From Acetobacter tropicalis (lineage in GTDB: Bacteria > Pseudomonadota > Alphaproteobacteria > Acetobacterales > Acetobacteraceae): 64,000 nt of DNA. The notes beneath the pieces are model-generated. The model was not told the DNA's origin. It saw only the letters and a program-made list of their open reading frames with translations, and ran no database searches. A program made the translations under genes and the position numbers. The stretch covers positions 1 to 64,000 of the forward strand of contig NZ_LHZQ01000211.1 of the NCBI RefSeq assembly GCF_001580915.1, written 5' to 3'. Positions 9,936 to 20,141 of this stretch are shown here, one piece after another; the stretch's first letter is position 1; each line of letters starts with the position of its first letter.

Positions 9936-12530
9936 TTGGCGCGAGCGAGCCACACACGATCTGCAGACTATGTCCTTCCCACTTACAAGAGCACGCTTCG
10001 GCTGCGGCTGGAAGAAGGAGGCGGTCTCCTTCTCTGTGTGCTTGCCTGCGCGCTGCTGGTTGCTCTGGCCACGTACAACCCGAAAGACCCCTCTTTCAAT
10101 ACGGCAACAGGCCAGCCACCCACCAACCTGCTGGGCATGGTAGGAGCAGTGCTCTCAGACACATTGCTTCAGGGTATTGGCATGGCGGCGGTCCTGCCCG
10201 CCTTCATTTTGATGGCATGGGGCTGGCGCTTCATGAGCCACCGGCTTCTGGGCCATGAATCCCTTGTGGTATTTGGCTTGCGGTTTGTAGCCATTCTTTG
10301 CCTTCTGCCGGTCAGCGGGGCTTTATTCGCGGCCATTCCGCTGCTGTTTACCGCGTTACCGCCTCTGCACTGGCCGACAGAAGCCGGAATTGGAGGCGGC
10401 ATCGGGTTTTCCATCGCCCAGACCTCTCTCTCCGCGGGTACGGCGGCCATTGGGCCTGCTGGCGGGATGCTGGTCTGGATTCTGGGGCTGCTTCTGTCCT
10501 GCCTGTTGCTGGCGCTCGCCACCGGCCTGCGCCGTCAGGAATGGGCTACTCTCTGGCGAGGCGTCATGATTGTGCTGCGTCTGCCGGGTCAGCTTGGCAT
10601 GCGGTTTGTGCGCTATTACGCCAGCCGTAAACCACGCGAAGACACCCCCATCAGCACGGCTGGCCGGTTTGCTACCAGTGAGGAAACATCCTTCGCAGCA
10701 AGCAACGCTGCTCCTCACTCTCTTTTTGCGCAGGACGACGAGGAAGACGATCTCTCCTTTTCCGAACATCCTGTGGCTTCTGGAACTGCACTGGCCCTAC
10801 GGGACGACGTGCCAGCAGCCGCACCTACCGCTGCCAACGCCCCTCCCGCCTTGCGGGAGTCACCTGCTCCTACACCCACACCGGCTATTGTGCCGCAGGC
10901 TGCGTCTTCCGCACCCGTTGCTGGTGCCAAAAGTGGACTTTTGGGGCGTCTGTTTACCGGTAAGGAAAACGCAACCGGCCTTGGTACACCCAAAGCCACA
11001 GCGGCACCCGCCAAGAAAGGCGGCTGGGAACTGCCACCCCTTGATCTGCTGAAACCAGCCCCCGCCCACACGCAATATGGCCCCTCCGCCGAAGCACTGA
11101 ACGCCACGGCGCGCCTGCTGGAACAGGTGCTTTCTGATTACGGTGTGCAGGGAACCATTGTGGGCATGAGCGCTGGCCCTGTGGTCACGCTTTATGAACT
11201 GGAACCCGCTGCCGGTATCCGCTCCGCCCGTGTGATCGGGCTGGCGGATGACGTTGCGCGCTCGCTCTCGGTTCTGAGTGTTCGTATCGCCACCGTGCCC
11301 GGGCGGAATGTGATTGGTATTGAAGTACCAAACCAGACACGCGAGACAGTTTATCTTTCTGAACTGCTCAGCCAGCCGGATTGGCAGAATGATCCCGCCC
11401 ACCTCTCCCTTGCTCTGGGGAAAGACATTGCGGGCGAGCCCGTGTTCAGTGATCTGGCCCGCATGCCGCATCTGCTTGTTGCGGGCACCACGGGTTCAGG
11501 GAAATCGGTTGGCGTAAACGCCATGATCCTCTCGCTGCTTTATCGGCTTTCCCCCGATGAATGCCGCCTGATCATGATTGACCCCAAGGTGCTGGAACTT
11601 TCCATTTACGATGGCATTCCGCACCTGCTCACCCCGGTTGTGACAGAACCCCCAAAAGCCGTGAACGCCCTGAAATGGGTGGTGCGGGAAATGGACCGCC
11701 GCTACCGCACCATGGCGCACATGCAGGTGCGAAACATTGCCGGCTATAACGCCCGCGCGGCCGAAGCCCGTGCTGATGGTGAAGTAGTGGTACGCCGTGT
11801 GCAGACGGGCTTTGACCCTGAAACCGGCAACCCCGTGTTTGAGGAACAGTCCGTCACGCTGGACCCGATGCCCTATATCGTCGTGATTATTGACGAAATG
11901 GCGGATCTGATGATGACCGCCGGCAAGGAAATTGACGCGTGTGTGCAGCGTCTGGCCCAGAAAGCGCGTGCCGCTGGCATCCATGTGATCATGGCCACGC
12001 AACGCCCCTCCGTGGATGTGATTACCGGCACCATCAAGGCCAACTTCCCCACCCGTATCTCCTTTCAGGTGATCAGCAAGTTTGATAGCCGCACCATTCT
12101 GGGTGAACAGGGTGCGGAACAATTGCTGGGCCAGGGTGACATGCTGTTCATGCAGGGGGGCGGCCGCATTACCCGCGTGCACGGTCCGTTTGTGGCCGAT
12201 AGCGAAGTGGAGCAGGTTGTCAGCTTCCTGAAAGAACAGGGCGAACCCATTTACGATGATGACGTTCTGGCCGAACCCGTGGAAGAAGCGCCCGCTGGCG
12301 GCGGCAAGTCGGGCGGCGGAGATAGCGGCGAATCAGACATGTATGATGAAGCCGTAGCCATTGTAACGCGGGAAGGGAAAGCCTCGACCTCCTTCGTGCA
12401 GCGGCACCTCTCCATTGGCTACAACCGCGCCGCCAAGCTGATTGAACAGATGGAAAAGGAAGGCATTATCAGCCGGGCCGACCATGTAGGCCGCCGCAAG
12501 GTGCTGGTGGGGTCCGCCCGCGAGGAATGA
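9936..12530 (+). CDS. ftsK: DNA translocase FtsK
   Basis: Septal DNA pump that clears and aligns chromosome ends during division. The N-terminal part has several membrane segments ([65 protein letters not shown]). A Pro/Ala-rich linker of about 130 residues follows, then the motor with Walker A GTTGSGKS (about residue 515), Walker [13 protein letters not shown] and [12 protein letters not shown]. The C-terminus is a winged-helix gamma domain ([15 protein letters not shown]). No ATG occurs in frame before the first membrane segment. I prefer the TTG at 9936, with AGGA 9 bases upstream; a TTG at 9915 is also possible. The stop overlaps the next gene (ATGA). Confidence 0.93.
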   Translation: MARASHTRSADYVLPTYKSTLRLRLEEGGGLLLCVLACALLVALATYNPKDPSFNTATGQPPTNLLGMVGAVLSDTLLQGIGMAAVLPAFILMAWGWRFMSHRLLGHESLVVFGLRFVAILCLLPVSGALFAAIPLLFTALPPLHWPTEAGIGGGIGFSIAQTSLSAGTAAIGPAGGMLVWILGLLLSCLLLALATGLRRQEWATLWRGVMIVLRLPGQLGMRFVRYYASRKPREDTPISTAGRFATSEETSFAASNAAPHSLFAQDDEEDDLSFSEHPVASGTALALRDDVPAAAPTAANAPPALRESPAPTPTPAIVPQAASSAPVAGAKSGLLGRLFTGKENATGLGTPKATAAPAKKGGWELPPLDLLKPAPAHTQYGPSAEALNATARLLEQVLSDYGVQGTIVGMSAGPVVTLYELEPAAGIRSARVIGLADDVARSLSVLSVRIATVPGRNVIGIEVPNQTRETVYLSELLSQPDWQNDPAHLSLALGKDIAGEPVFSDLARMPHLLVAGTTGSGKSVGVNAMILSLLYRLSPDECRLIMIDPKVLELSIYDGIPHLLTPVVTEPPKAVNALKWVVREMDRRYRTMAHMQVRNIAGYNARAAEARADGEVVVRRVQTGFDPETGNPVFEEQSVTLDPMPYIVVIIDEMADLMMTAGKEIDACVQRLAQKARAAGIHVIMATQRPSVDVITGTIKANFPTRISFQVISKFDSRTILGEQGAEQLLGQGDMLFMQGGGRITRVHGPFVADSEVEQVVSFLKEQGEPIYDDDVLAEPVEEAPAGGGKSGGGDSGESDMYDEAVAIVTREGKASTSFVQRHLSIGYNRAAKLIEQMEKEGIISRADHVGRRKVLVGSAREE

Positions 12531-13198
12531 GCATCCTTTCAGCTCCGCCCTTTCCTCTCTCCGTGCTGTATCAGGACCAGCATGTGGTGATTCTGGACAA
12601 ACCGGCGGGTATCCCTGTGCATGCAGGGCCGAAAGGTGGCCCCTGTGTGGAGGATTGCTTTCCGCTCCTGTCGCGGCGCAAGGATGGACCATGGCTGGCC
12701 CACAGGCTGGATACGGAAACATCCGGCTGTCTGGCCATTGCACTGCGCAAGCAACCTTTGCTGGCTATGCAACAGGCTTTTGCCAGCAGGACAGCGCAGA
12801 AAACCTACTGGGCCGTTGTCCAAGGCGGCCCCAAGGACGATACTGGCGAAATTGATCTGCCCCTTGTCAAACAGACAGATCGCAGCGGTTGGCGGATGAT
12901 CACCAGCGAAAAAGGCACTCCTGCCCGAACGTCTTGGCGCGTGTTGGGTCGATCAGACTCACTCTGCTGGCTAGAACTTCATCTACACACGGGCCGGACC
13001 CATCAGGCCCGAGTCCATTGCGCCGCCATGGGCTGGCCCATTGTAGGGGATACACTTTACGGGGCGCCCCATCCGGAGGGGCTTCACCTGCTGGCGTGTA
13101 GCCTGACGTTGCCTTTTACGCCACCAGTGAAGGCCGTCGCCCCACCTCGCAAGGGTATGCAAGCAGCGTTACAAGCCTGTGGATGGAACTGTGGGTAG
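12527..13198 (+). CDS. RluA-family RNA pseudouridine synthase
   Basis: Isomerises a uridine in rRNA or tRNA to pseudouridine. The 223-residue protein has the family motif [15 protein letters not shown] with the catalytic Asp, an N-terminal [15 protein letters not shown] strand, and [24 protein letters not shown] near the end. There is no S4 domain, so it is a short RluA-type enzyme whose target position cannot be assigned. Its ATG overlaps the ftsK stop by four bases, so it should be translated together with ftsK. It is convergent with the GT4 gene. Confidence 0.88.
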   Translation: MSILSAPPFPLSVLYQDQHVVILDKPAGIPVHAGPKGGPCVEDCFPLLSRRKDGPWLAHRLDTETSGCLAIALRKQPLLAMQQAFASRTAQKTYWAVVQGGPKDDTGEIDLPLVKQTDRSGWRMITSEKGTPARTSWRVLGRSDSLCWLELHLHTGRTHQARVHCAAMGWPIVGDTLYGAPHPEGLHLLACSLTLPFTPPVKAVAPPRKGMQAALQACGWNCG

Positions 13199-13283
13199 AA
13201 TCGGGGCGACTCCTTTGAAACCCCTTTTATCCTGCGAAAAAAGACCTATTCGCCGAGTCTGAGTAAATTTTCAAAATTATCTT

Positions 13284-14384
13284 TCAGGCGTGGAAGGTGC
13301 CTTTCCAGCGCCATTCCCGCACAATGTCCTGATGCAGAAGACGCCGCTTTTCACGCACGATGGTTGTATCAAACAACCACGCCCGCTGGCGGGCATCCTG
13401 CCCCAAGGTCTGGCGCAGCGGTTCATCCAGCATCAGGCGTTCAATAACCTGAACCAGTTTGGGAAGATCATCCGGGTCTGCATACAGGCCTGTGTCGCCC
13501 ACAACATCGGGCAGGCTGCCTTTGCGTGATGCGACAAGGGCGGCCCCGCATCCCATAGCTTCCAGCGCGGACATGCCAAAAGGCTCCGGCCAACGGCTGG
13601 GCACAACCACAATGGCGTCATGCGCCATGGCGTTCAACACGACCTCATGCGGTTGGTAGCCATGCAATACTACCCCTGCTTCAATCGCCTTGGGGCGGAG
13701 TGCTGCCAGAAAGGGAGTCTCTGGCGAATCCGGGCCAAAACGGTCCGCACCGATCATATCCGCCCGCCATTCCGGGTACCGGGGCAGAAGCTGGGCACAG
13801 GCCGCAACAAACGCATCGGCCCCTTTGTCCGCCACAACCCGGCCTGCAAACAGCAGGCGTTTTTCCCGCTGGTCCGGTTGGGCAGGGAGAGAGGCCATAG
13901 TCAAACTATTGGGCAGAACCCGCACACAGGCTTTGACATTCTGGCTGACAAAGCGCGAACGCACCCATTCTGACACGGCCACAATGGCGACCGCCTGCCC
14001 CAGCTTGTCGCGCTCCCCCGATGTTCGCGCGCGCCGCATGCCACAGGGATCATTATGCAGCACCAGTACAACCGGCACGGTAGGACACAGTTTGCGCAAG
14101 GCAAGCGCCACATCCGGACGATTATGCACTTCCAGCAGATCAGGCTGCACCTGCCGTGCCAGACGCGCCACCCCACCAGCGTAACGGTGAATACGGCTGA
14201 AAGGCCGAAAAACGCGCTGCACGGGCAGAAAAGAAATACCAGCAAAGGGTGCGCTGTCCGGCGGCAACCCCACCACAATTTCTCCCGGCGCAGCCATGCG
14301 CTGCACCAGCAGAGAAATTGCACCAGCCTCCCCCACCGCAAAGCGCTCTCTCGGGGGCAGGACAGTCATCACCTTCAACGGCAT
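13284..14384 (-). CDS. Family 4 glycosyltransferase
   Basis: A 366-residue GT-B fold glycosyltransferase of family GT4. The C-terminal half holds the donor-binding segment VVVPSRWPEPFGMSALEAMGC with the EPFG and E-x7-E features, followed by ASRKGSLPDVVGDTGLY; LLFAGRVVADKGADAFVAA opens the C-terminal domain. The ATG at 14384 is preferred over one at 14432 because GAGGA lies 5 bases upstream and the protein then starts MPLKVMTVLPP. Acceptor and sugar are unknown; cell-envelope polysaccharide or LPS is likely. It is last in a minus-strand run after the glutathione S-transferase. Confidence 0.85.
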   Translation of the reverse strand: MPLKVMTVLPPRERFAVGEAGAISLLVQRMAAPGEIVVGLPPDSAPFAGISFLPVQRVFRPFSRIHRYAGGVARLARQVQPDLLEVHNRPDVALALRKLCPTVPVVLVLHNDPCGMRRARTSGERDKLGQAVAIVAVSEWVRSRFVSQNVKACVRVLPNSLTMASLPAQPDQREKRLLFAGRVVADKGADAFVAACAQLLPRYPEWRADMIGADRFGPDSPETPFLAALRPKAIEAGVVLHGYQPHEVVLNAMAHDAIVVVPSRWPEPFGMSALEAMGCGAALVASRKGSLPDVVGDTGLYADPDDLPKLVQVIERLMLDEPLRQTLGQDARQRAWLFDTTIVREKRRLLHQDIVREWRWKGTFHA

Positions 14385-14456
14385 TGCGTCCTCATCCTGT
14401 GGTCTTGAGGCAGAAGCCTGCATCGACACCATAAGTCTGATGCCTCCCGTCAGGGA

Positions 14457-15128
14457 TCACGCAATGGATTCGTACATGTCCAGATGCCACGCTTCCGGCT
14501 CACGCGCCGCAGCCTCGTACCATTCCTGCATCAGGGGATGATGACGCACTGCCTGCATATAGGCCCGAGACGCCTCGGAAAGCCCTGGCACGGAATAGGA
14601 CAAAAAGCGCGAGACAACTGGCGCGAACATGGCATCCACATTGCCGAACTGCGCCCCGAACAGGAAGGGTCCACCCTGACCATAACGCGTACGTGCATCG
14701 GTCCAGATGGCATCAATACGCGTAATATCTTTCAGAACATCCGCATCAAGGGGTGTTGCCAGAGGACGAGCATCTCGCCCCAGATTCATGGGGAATGTGG
14801 AGCGTACACCACGAAACCCCGAATGCATTTCCGCAGAGAAAGACCGTGCAACAGCGCGCTCGCACCGGTCTGCAGGCCACAGGGCCGGGGCCTGCTCCGC
14901 ACAATATTCAGCAATGGAAAGCGAATCCCACACCTGCGCCCCGTTGTGCTCCAGATAGGGGACGCACCCGTTGGGAGAAAGGGTTTTAAGCGCCTTGGTC
15001 TGGCCAGCCCCTTCAAGCGGAACAACCTGTGTGGCGACGTTCAGCCCTGCCAGCTTCACCATAAGCCACCCACGCAGAGACCATGATGAATAACGCTGCG
15101 TGCCGATAACAAGACGACCATCTGCCAT
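14457..15128 (-). CDS. Glutathione S-transferase family protein
   Basis: A 223-residue cytosolic GST-like protein. The N-terminal thioredoxin-like part shows IGTQRYSSWSLRGWLMVKLAG, with Ser residues where beta/zeta-type GSTs place the catalytic residue, then GCVPYLEHNGAQVWDSLSIAEYCAE containing the cis-Pro and the Asp-Ser pair that binds the glutathione glutamyl group. The helical C-terminal half contains FGNVDAMFAPVVSRF. It may detoxify electrophiles; the substrate is unknown. The start lies 12 bases after the mnmA stop, so it probably belongs to the desulfurase-ferredoxin-mnmA transcription unit. Confidence 0.88.
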   Translation of the reverse strand: MADGRLVIGTQRYSSWSLRGWLMVKLAGLNVATQVVPLEGAGQTKALKTLSPNGCVPYLEHNGAQVWDSLSIAEYCAEQAPALWPADRCERAVARSFSAEMHSGFRGVRSTFPMNLGRDARPLATPLDADVLKDITRIDAIWTDARTRYGQGGPFLFGAQFGNVDAMFAPVVSRFLSYSVPGLSEASRAYMQAVRHHPLMQEWYEAAAREPEAWHLDMYESIA

Positions 15129-15140
15129 GCTGTCTCTCCC

Positions 15141-16223
15141 TCAGGCTGCCGAGGCGGCTGCTTCCCGGCGGATAAAACCACCGCCCAGAATACGGCTGCC
15201 ATCATAAAACACACAGGCCTGACCGGGCGCAGGCATTGCCGGTTCGGTCAGTTGCACCAGCGCCCCGTCTGCCGTGGGAATAACCCGGGCCGGACGCGGC
15301 ACTTCCCGCGCGCGCATCTGCACATGGCAAACAAGGCCCTCCGGCGGCGCATCCACCAGCCAGTTGACATCCCGCACGGAAAGAGAACTGACAAAAGAGT
15401 GCTCACGCGGGCCGATAATCACACGGCGGCGGCCCGGTTCCACGCCCACCACCATCTGACGCTCACCATTCAGGCGCGCCGCATTGCCCAGCCGTTTGCT
15501 CTGCCCCACGGTAAAGCGCATCACGCCCTCATGGTGGCCCACAACCTGCCCGGCGCTGTCCACAATTTCGCCCGGACCGGCCATTTCCGGGTGCATGCGC
15601 TCAACCAGATCCACATAGGACCCATCGCTAACAAAGCAGAGATCCTGGCTGTCGGGCTTGCCTGCAACAATCAGACCAAACTTTTCCGCTTCCGCCCTTA
15701 CGGCACCCTTGTCTGGCATGTCACCTAGAGGGAAGCGCAGAAACGCCAACTGTTCGCGCGTGGTGGCAAACAGAAACCAGGATTGATCCCGCGCGCTGTC
15801 CACCGGGCGGTGCAGTTCCACGCCATCGGGGCCTTCCACGCGCCGCACGTAATGGCCTGTGGCCATGGCATCCGCGCCGATTTCCTTGGCCAACCCCAGA
15901 AGATCAGTAAATTTCACGCCCTGATTGCAGGCCACGCAGGGCACTGGTGTTTCACCCGCCGCATAGGCATCAGCAAAACGCTCTATCACGCTGTCCTGAA
16001 AGCGGCGCTCGGCATCAATCACATAATGCGGAAAGCCAAGGCGATCAGCCACGGCCCGAGCATCGCGGATATCCTGCCCCGCGCAGCAGGCCCCCTTTTT
16101 GGCGGCTCCGCGCGAATCATAAAGCTGGAGGGTGGCGCCTATCACCTCGTGCCCCTCTGCCTGAAGGCGGGCGGCAACCACGGAACTGTCCACCCCCCCG
16201 GACATGGCCACAAGAATGCGCAT
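15141..16223 (-). CDS. mnmA: tRNA-specific 2-thiouridylase MnmA
   Basis: Puts sulfur on C2 of the wobble uridine (U34) of tRNAs for Lys, Glu and Gln, using ATP and persulfide sulfur from a cysteine desulfurase. The PP-loop SGGVDSS is at residues 8-14. The catalytic Cys pair is Cys99 in CVACNQGVKF and Cys196 in SQDLCFVSDG. A run CCAG near residue 46 is also cysteine-rich. At 360 residues it is the usual length. It lies 34 bases after the ferredoxin gene and downstream of two desulfurases, the sulfur donors it would need. Confidence 0.96.
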   Translation of the reverse strand: MRILVAMSGGVDSSVVAARLQAEGHEVIGATLQLYDSRGAAKKGACCAGQDIRDARAVADRLGFPHYVIDAERRFQDSVIERFADAYAAGETPVPCVACNQGVKFTDLLGLAKEIGADAMATGHYVRRVEGPDGVELHRPVDSARDQSWFLFATTREQLAFLRFPLGDMPDKGAVRAEAEKFGLIVAGKPDSQDLCFVSDGSYVDLVERMHPEMAGPGEIVDSAGQVVGHHEGVMRFTVGQSKRLGNAARLNGERQMVVGVEPGRRRVIIGPREHSFVSSLSVRDVNWLVDAPPEGLVCHVQMRAREVPRPARVIPTADGALVQLTEPAMPAPGQACVFYDGSRILGGGFIRREAAASAA

Positions 16224-16257
16224 GGGCGCTCCCTTTCTTACGTTAAACGGTGTGTGT

Positions 16258-16572
16258 TCAGGCCGTACGCGGCAGACGCACCACCAGCCCGTTCAAATCT
16301 TCGGTCATCACGATCTGGCACCCAAGGCGAGAAGTTTTTTCAAGCCCGAACGCCAGATCAAGCATATCTTCTTCGTCATCCGTCGGCGTATTGAGCTTCG
16401 GCGCCCAGGACGGATCAACAATCACGTGGCAGGTGGCGCAGGCCAGAGAGCCCTCGCAGGCACCTTCAAGATCAATACCGTGCTTATGGGCAATTTCCAG
16501 CACGGAAAGGCCAAGCGGCGCATCAACCGTACGCTCTGTTCCGTCCTGCTCAACAAACGTCATCTGGGGCAT
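16258..16572 (-). CDS. [2Fe-2S] ferredoxin, adrenodoxin/ISC type
   Basis: A 104-residue electron carrier with a plant/adrenodoxin-type [2Fe-2S] cluster. The ligand loop [15 protein letters not shown] supplies three Cys, and the fourth is in [18 protein letters not shown] near the C-terminus. These features match the Fdx of ISC clusters. It sits between a cysteine desulfurase and mnmA, so it probably supplies electrons for Fe-S assembly or sulfur transfer. Scaffold and chaperone genes (iscU, hscA, hscB) are not in this window. Confidence 0.92.
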   Translation of the reverse strand: MPQMTFVEQDGTERTVDAPLGLSVLEIAHKHGIDLEGACEGSLACATCHVIVDPSWAPKLNTPTDDEEDMLDLAFGLEKTSRLGCQIVMTEDLNGLVVRLPRTA

Positions 16573-16615
16573 TCGTCTTTATATCCTGCCAAGGCTGTCT
16601 CAACTGCGGTGAGGG

Positions 16616-17800
16616 TCACACGCATGCGGTCTCTTCGGGCATGCGTTGGCCGCGTACCCGCAGGGCGGCCTGCGCCAGCACATCCGCCGCACGCTCCGCC
16701 TCGGCGGGTGAGGTAAAACGTCCGGGGGAGAGACGCAAGCTTCTTCCCGCTTCTTCCCGCGTTAAACCCATGGCTTCCAGCACATAGGACGGTGCCAGTT
16801 CAGCCGAGGAACAGGCCGAACCAAGCGAGGCGGCAATGCCGGTTGCGGCCTCCAGCACATCAAGCGCGCGCAGCCCGGCTGGTAGACGCACACTGAACAG
16901 GCCGGGCAAATGGGGCGCATTTTCCGCGTTGATGCCAACACCCGGCAGGTGCTCCCTCAACCGTTGCATGAAGAGACTCCGCAGAGTCGCGAGATGGGTG
17001 GCATCCTTCGCCATCTCCTCCCGCGCAATACGACAGGCCTCTCCAAATCCGGCCAGCAAAAAGCCGGGCAATGTGCCGGAGCGCAGGCCGCGCTCCTGCC
17101 CGCCGCCGGAAAACAGCGGTTCCAACCGCACACGGGGCCGCCGCCGCACATACAACGCCCCGGCACCTTTCGGGCCATACAGTTTATGGGAAGAGACCGA
17201 GGCCAGAGCCAGCCCCATGGCTGAGACATCTACCGGTATCTTGCCTGCGGCCTGTGCCAGATCCGCATGCAGAAGTGCCCCTGCCTTCTGCACAAGAGGC
17301 GCCAGAGTCGTGAAATCCTGTAGCACGCCGGTTTCATTATTGGCCGCCATGAGGGAGACTAGCGCCGTCGGAATTTCCAGTGCGCGCGCCAGCACATCGG
17401 GCGCAAGTTGGCCGTCAGGCTGCACCGGCAGAATAACGGGCTCGAATCCCTCTGCGGCGAGATCACGCACGCTTTCCAGCACGCATTTATGCTCGGTCGC
17501 CACTGTAATGATGCGTTTGCGCGGGCTACCCTGTGCGGCAAGATGCCGGGCTGCACCCTTGATGGCCAGATTATTGGCCTCTGTCGCTCCAGACGTAAAA
17601 ATAATCTCACGGCTGTCGGCTGCCAGAAGATCGGCCACCTGCTGCCGTGCTGCCTCCACCAGCGCAGCCGCTCTCCGGCCCGAGTCGTGTGTTGCACTGT
17701 GGGGGTTGCCGTTTTCCTGCTCAAGGGCCGCCATCATCACAGCCTGTACCCGCGGGTCACAAGGGGTGGTCGCAGCGTGATCGAAATAGAGTTCTTCCAT
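16616..17800 (-). CDS. Cysteine desulfurase (IscS/NifS-like), copy 1
   Basis: PLP enzyme that takes sulfur from cysteine as an enzyme-bound persulfide for Fe-S clusters and tRNA thiolation. Motifs: FDHAATTP at the N-terminus, GATEANNLAIKG, HADLAQAAGKIPVD (pyridine-ring Asp), SSHKLYGPKGAGALYV (PLP Lys) and GSACSSAEL (catalytic Cys). The ATG at 17800 gives 394 residues and has GGGGGA 4 bases upstream; the ATG at 17812 is the alternative. It follows the second desulfurase gene by 57 bases. The two are clearly different in sequence, so this is an old duplication or two separately acquired types. Confidence 0.93.
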   Translation of the reverse strand: MEELYFDHAATTPCDPRVQAVMMAALEQENGNPHSATHDSGRRAAALVEAARQQVADLLAADSREIIFTSGATEANNLAIKGAARHLAAQGSPRKRIITVATEHKCVLESVRDLAAEGFEPVILPVQPDGQLAPDVLARALEIPTALVSLMAANNETGVLQDFTTLAPLVQKAGALLHADLAQAAGKIPVDVSAMGLALASVSSHKLYGPKGAGALYVRRRPRVRLEPLFSGGGQERGLRSGTLPGFLLAGFGEACRIAREEMAKDATHLATLRSLFMQRLREHLPGVGINAENAPHLPGLFSVRLPAGLRALDVLEAATGIAASLGSACSSAELAPSYVLEAMGLTREEAGRSLRLSPGRFTSPAEAERAADVLAQAALRVRGQRMPEETACV

Positions 17801-17857
17801 TTGGTCCCCCATCAGACGTCTGCGGAAAGGCTTTTTGAACAGCCAGCAGCCGGTATC

Positions 17858-19003
17858 TTATAGCCCCAGAACCGGGGAGGCACTTTGCGCCATACCAACA
17901 TAAGCCTGAATAAACCTATCTATGTCCTGTTCCTGCACATTCCAGGGCAAAGACACACGAATCGCCTCTCCAGCCAGAGTATCCAGCCCCATGGCCTGCA
18001 AGACATGGGAAAACGCCACCTTGCCCGAGGAGCACGCGGAGCCTGCCGATACACAGATATTGGCCAGATCAAGCCGCATCAACTGGCCTTGAGCCCGCCG
18101 CCCGGGCAGCGCCAGTGAGGTTGTGTTGCCCAGGCGCGGCGCTTCCGCCCCACACACCACAGCGCCCGCCGCTACTGCCGCTTGCTCCAACCTATTGCGC
18201 AAAGGACTGAGGTCACGCGGGGTTTCAACCGCGGCTTTCAAAGCGGCAGCCAGCCCGGCAATGGCCGGCAATGGCTGTGTGCCGCCCCGCCGCCCCTGTT
18301 CCTGCCCACCGCCTTCAAACAAAGGGGCTACCCGTGCCGGAGCAGGGCCAGCCAGCAGCAGGGCCCCCGCGCCTTTTGGGCCCCCAATCTTGTGGCCGGA
18401 AATCGCAACACTCTGCGCACCAATGGTTGCGACGGAAAACGCCATTCGTCCGGCTGCCTGCACGGCATCCACATGCAGGTGCGCCCCATAACGCTGGCAA
18501 AGTGCAGCAACTTCCGCCAACGGGTGCAGCACGCCTGTCTCATTATTGGCCAGCATCAGGCACACAAAGGCAGGCGACTCGTCCGCCGCCAAGGCTGCCT
18601 CAAATGCGTCCAGTTCTACCTGCCCATTGTGGGTGACCGGCAACCAGTTAACCAGTGCTCCATCCGGAACGCCTTTGCGCACGGCGTCATGTTCCGTCGC
18701 CCCCACCAGAAACCGACGCCCCTGCCCCAGACCATGCATAGCCAACACATTGGCTTCCGTGCCGCCTGAGGTGAAAATGCAGTTCAGCGGTTCAACCTCG
18801 AACATCTGGGCCACGGTATCCCGCGCGCTTTCCAGCACGGCCCGCGCCATACGGCCTGCCCTGTGCACGGAAGAGGGGTTTCCCGTCATGTCCGCCACTT
18901 CAAGCAGTGCGTCCCTTGCCTGTGGACGCAATGGTTCAGTGGCGTTGGCATCCAGATACACAACACGGCTCTGGCCATCCCTGCTGTGTGTATGTGCGGT
19001 CAT
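17858..19003 (-). CDS. Cysteine desulfurase (IscS/NifS-like), copy 2
   Basis: The first gene of the sulfur cluster, 381 residues. Key features: YLDANATEPLRP (the usual DHAATTP replaced by DANATEP), GGTEANVLAMHGLG, HVDAVQAAGRM, SGHKIGGPKGAGALLL with the PLP Lys, and GSACSSGKVAFSHVLQ with the catalytic Cys. All catalytic residues are present, so both tandem copies should be active. DANATEP and the short Cys loop resemble NifS-type desulfurases of Rhodospirillales. It is divergent from the alpha/beta hydrolase gene across a gap of about 460 bases that should hold the cluster promoter. Confidence 0.92.
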   Translation of the reverse strand: MTAHTHSRDGQSRVVYLDANATEPLRPQARDALLEVADMTGNPSSVHRAGRMARAVLESARDTVAQMFEVEPLNCIFTSGGTEANVLAMHGLGQGRRFLVGATEHDAVRKGVPDGALVNWLPVTHNGQVELDAFEAALAADESPAFVCLMLANNETGVLHPLAEVAALCQRYGAHLHVDAVQAAGRMAFSVATIGAQSVAISGHKIGGPKGAGALLLAGPAPARVAPLFEGGGQEQGRRGGTQPLPAIAGLAAALKAAVETPRDLSPLRNRLEQAAVAAGAVVCGAEAPRLGNTTSLALPGRRAQGQLMRLDLANICVSAGSACSSGKVAFSHVLQAMGLDTLAGEAIRVSLPWNVQEQDIDRFIQAYVGMAQSASPVLGL

Positions 19004-19467
19004 GATCCCGTTCCTGCCTGTTTCTGGGGTGCAATGGTGTCCTCTGCAAAGGGCACAAAACAGCCATTATAACGATTTATGTGGAAATTTCGGCTCCGCA
19101 CCCGTTATAGAGGGGCTTATGGTCGATACCATACAGCGCAGCAAGGCCGTCTTTTGTGGAAACACTGTTTCCATAACAGAAGGCCGCGAGACAGAACGAG
19201 GGGATTATGCCCTCATTTCCGACGCCGTCAATGCCGGAAAAACTGCCTCCCTCTTTTCCTGCGTCTTGCATGATACCATGTCCATACTGTATGCCCGCCG
19301 CCCTCTGCCTTCCCTCCATGGTAGCGGATGAACAGTTCTTGACCTTTTTGCGGGCCTGATAACCCGCCTGTTCCGGCACGGTGCGCGGCATCGTTCCATG
19401 CTGGGACCTTCGCCAAACCTGGATGCGTCATGCCCAAGGGCGCATTCAAAGATTATGCGGAATACAA
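19004..19467. other. Intergenic region between desulfurase and hydrolase genes
   Basis: These 464 bases separate two divergent genes and probably hold both promoters, but I cannot mark convincing -35/-10 boxes. A small frame, 19119-19331 plus, starts after AGAGGGG but encodes 70 residues with no recognisable feature. No IscR/Rrf2-type regulator gene is present, and I see no strong hairpin. Confidence 0.5.
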
Positions 19468-20133
19468 ATGCCTGAGGTTATGTTTGCCGGCCCTGACGGT
19501 CGCCTTGAAGGGCGTTACCATCACTCAAACGAGCCCAATGCGCCGCTTGCCCTCGTGCTGCACCCCCACCCGCTGCACGGCGGCACCATGAACAACCGTA
19601 TTACGTATGCGATGTACCGGTCCTTTGAAAAAATGGGCTTTTCGGTCATGCGCTACAACTCACGCGGCGTCGGCCGGTCTCAGGGCCGGTATGATGGCGG
19701 AATTGGCGAAATTTCAGATGCCGCCGCAGCACTGGACTGGATGCAGATGGTTAACCCCAATGCTTCCGGCCTGTGGATTGCTGGCTATTCCTTCGGGGCA
19801 TTTGTGGGCATGCAGCTTCTGATGCGCCGTCCGGAAATTACCGGGTGGATCAGTGTTGCGCCGCCTGCCACCTACTATGATTTCGGCTTTCTGGCTCCCT
19901 GCCCCTGTGGTGGGCTGATGATTGCTGGTGGCAAGGATGACATGGCTCCTGAACCTGCCATCCATAAACTGGTGGACAAACTGAACACCCAGAAGGGTGT
20001 GACGGTTGATTATCGCGTCTTTCCGGAAGCGGACCATATCTTTGCCAAGCAGGCCGACAAGATTACGGCTGCACTGGAAGACCATGTGACCACCGCCATG
20101 GCTCAGCGCAACATGCCGCTGGCTGCCGACTGA
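19468..20133 (+). CDS. Alpha/beta hydrolase (COG2945-like)
   Basis: A 221-residue alpha/beta-fold hydrolase. HPHPLHGGTMNN forms the oxyanion-hole region, FSVMRYNSRGVGRSQG follows, and GYSFGAF is the nucleophile elbow with the catalytic Ser. A late Asp-His pair is expected around PEADHIFAKQ. The ATG at 19468 gives the family-like start MPEVMFAGPDG, with GCGGAA upstream. Proteins of this kind are often found near Fe-S assembly genes in Alphaproteobacteria, but the substrate is unknown. It is divergent from the cysteine desulfurase cluster. Confidence 0.82.
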   Translation: MPEVMFAGPDGRLEGRYHHSNEPNAPLALVLHPHPLHGGTMNNRITYAMYRSFEKMGFSVMRYNSRGVGRSQGRYDGGIGEISDAAAALDWMQMVNPNASGLWIAGYSFGAFVGMQLLMRRPEITGWISVAPPATYYDFGFLAPCPCGGLMIAGGKDDMAPEPAIHKLVDKLNTQKGVTVDYRVFPEADHIFAKQADKITAALEDHVTTAMAQRNMPLAAD

Positions 20134-20141
20134 GGATTTTT

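Noticed and set aside
9856-10143. An alternative frame with ATG/GTG starts at the beginning of ftsK
   Set aside because: It is in a different frame from the FtsK membrane and motor domains and stops inside them; no frameshift is needed if ftsK starts at TTG.
16836-17780. A 314-codon plus-strand frame, rich in Arg, Ser and Pro
   Set aside because: Antisense of cysteine desulfurase copy 1, which has all family motifs.
19119-19331. A 70-codon plus-strand frame preceded by AGAGGGG
   Set aside because: The Shine-Dalgarno-like word is only 2-3 bases from the ATG and the protein has no recognisable pattern. Kept only as a possibility.
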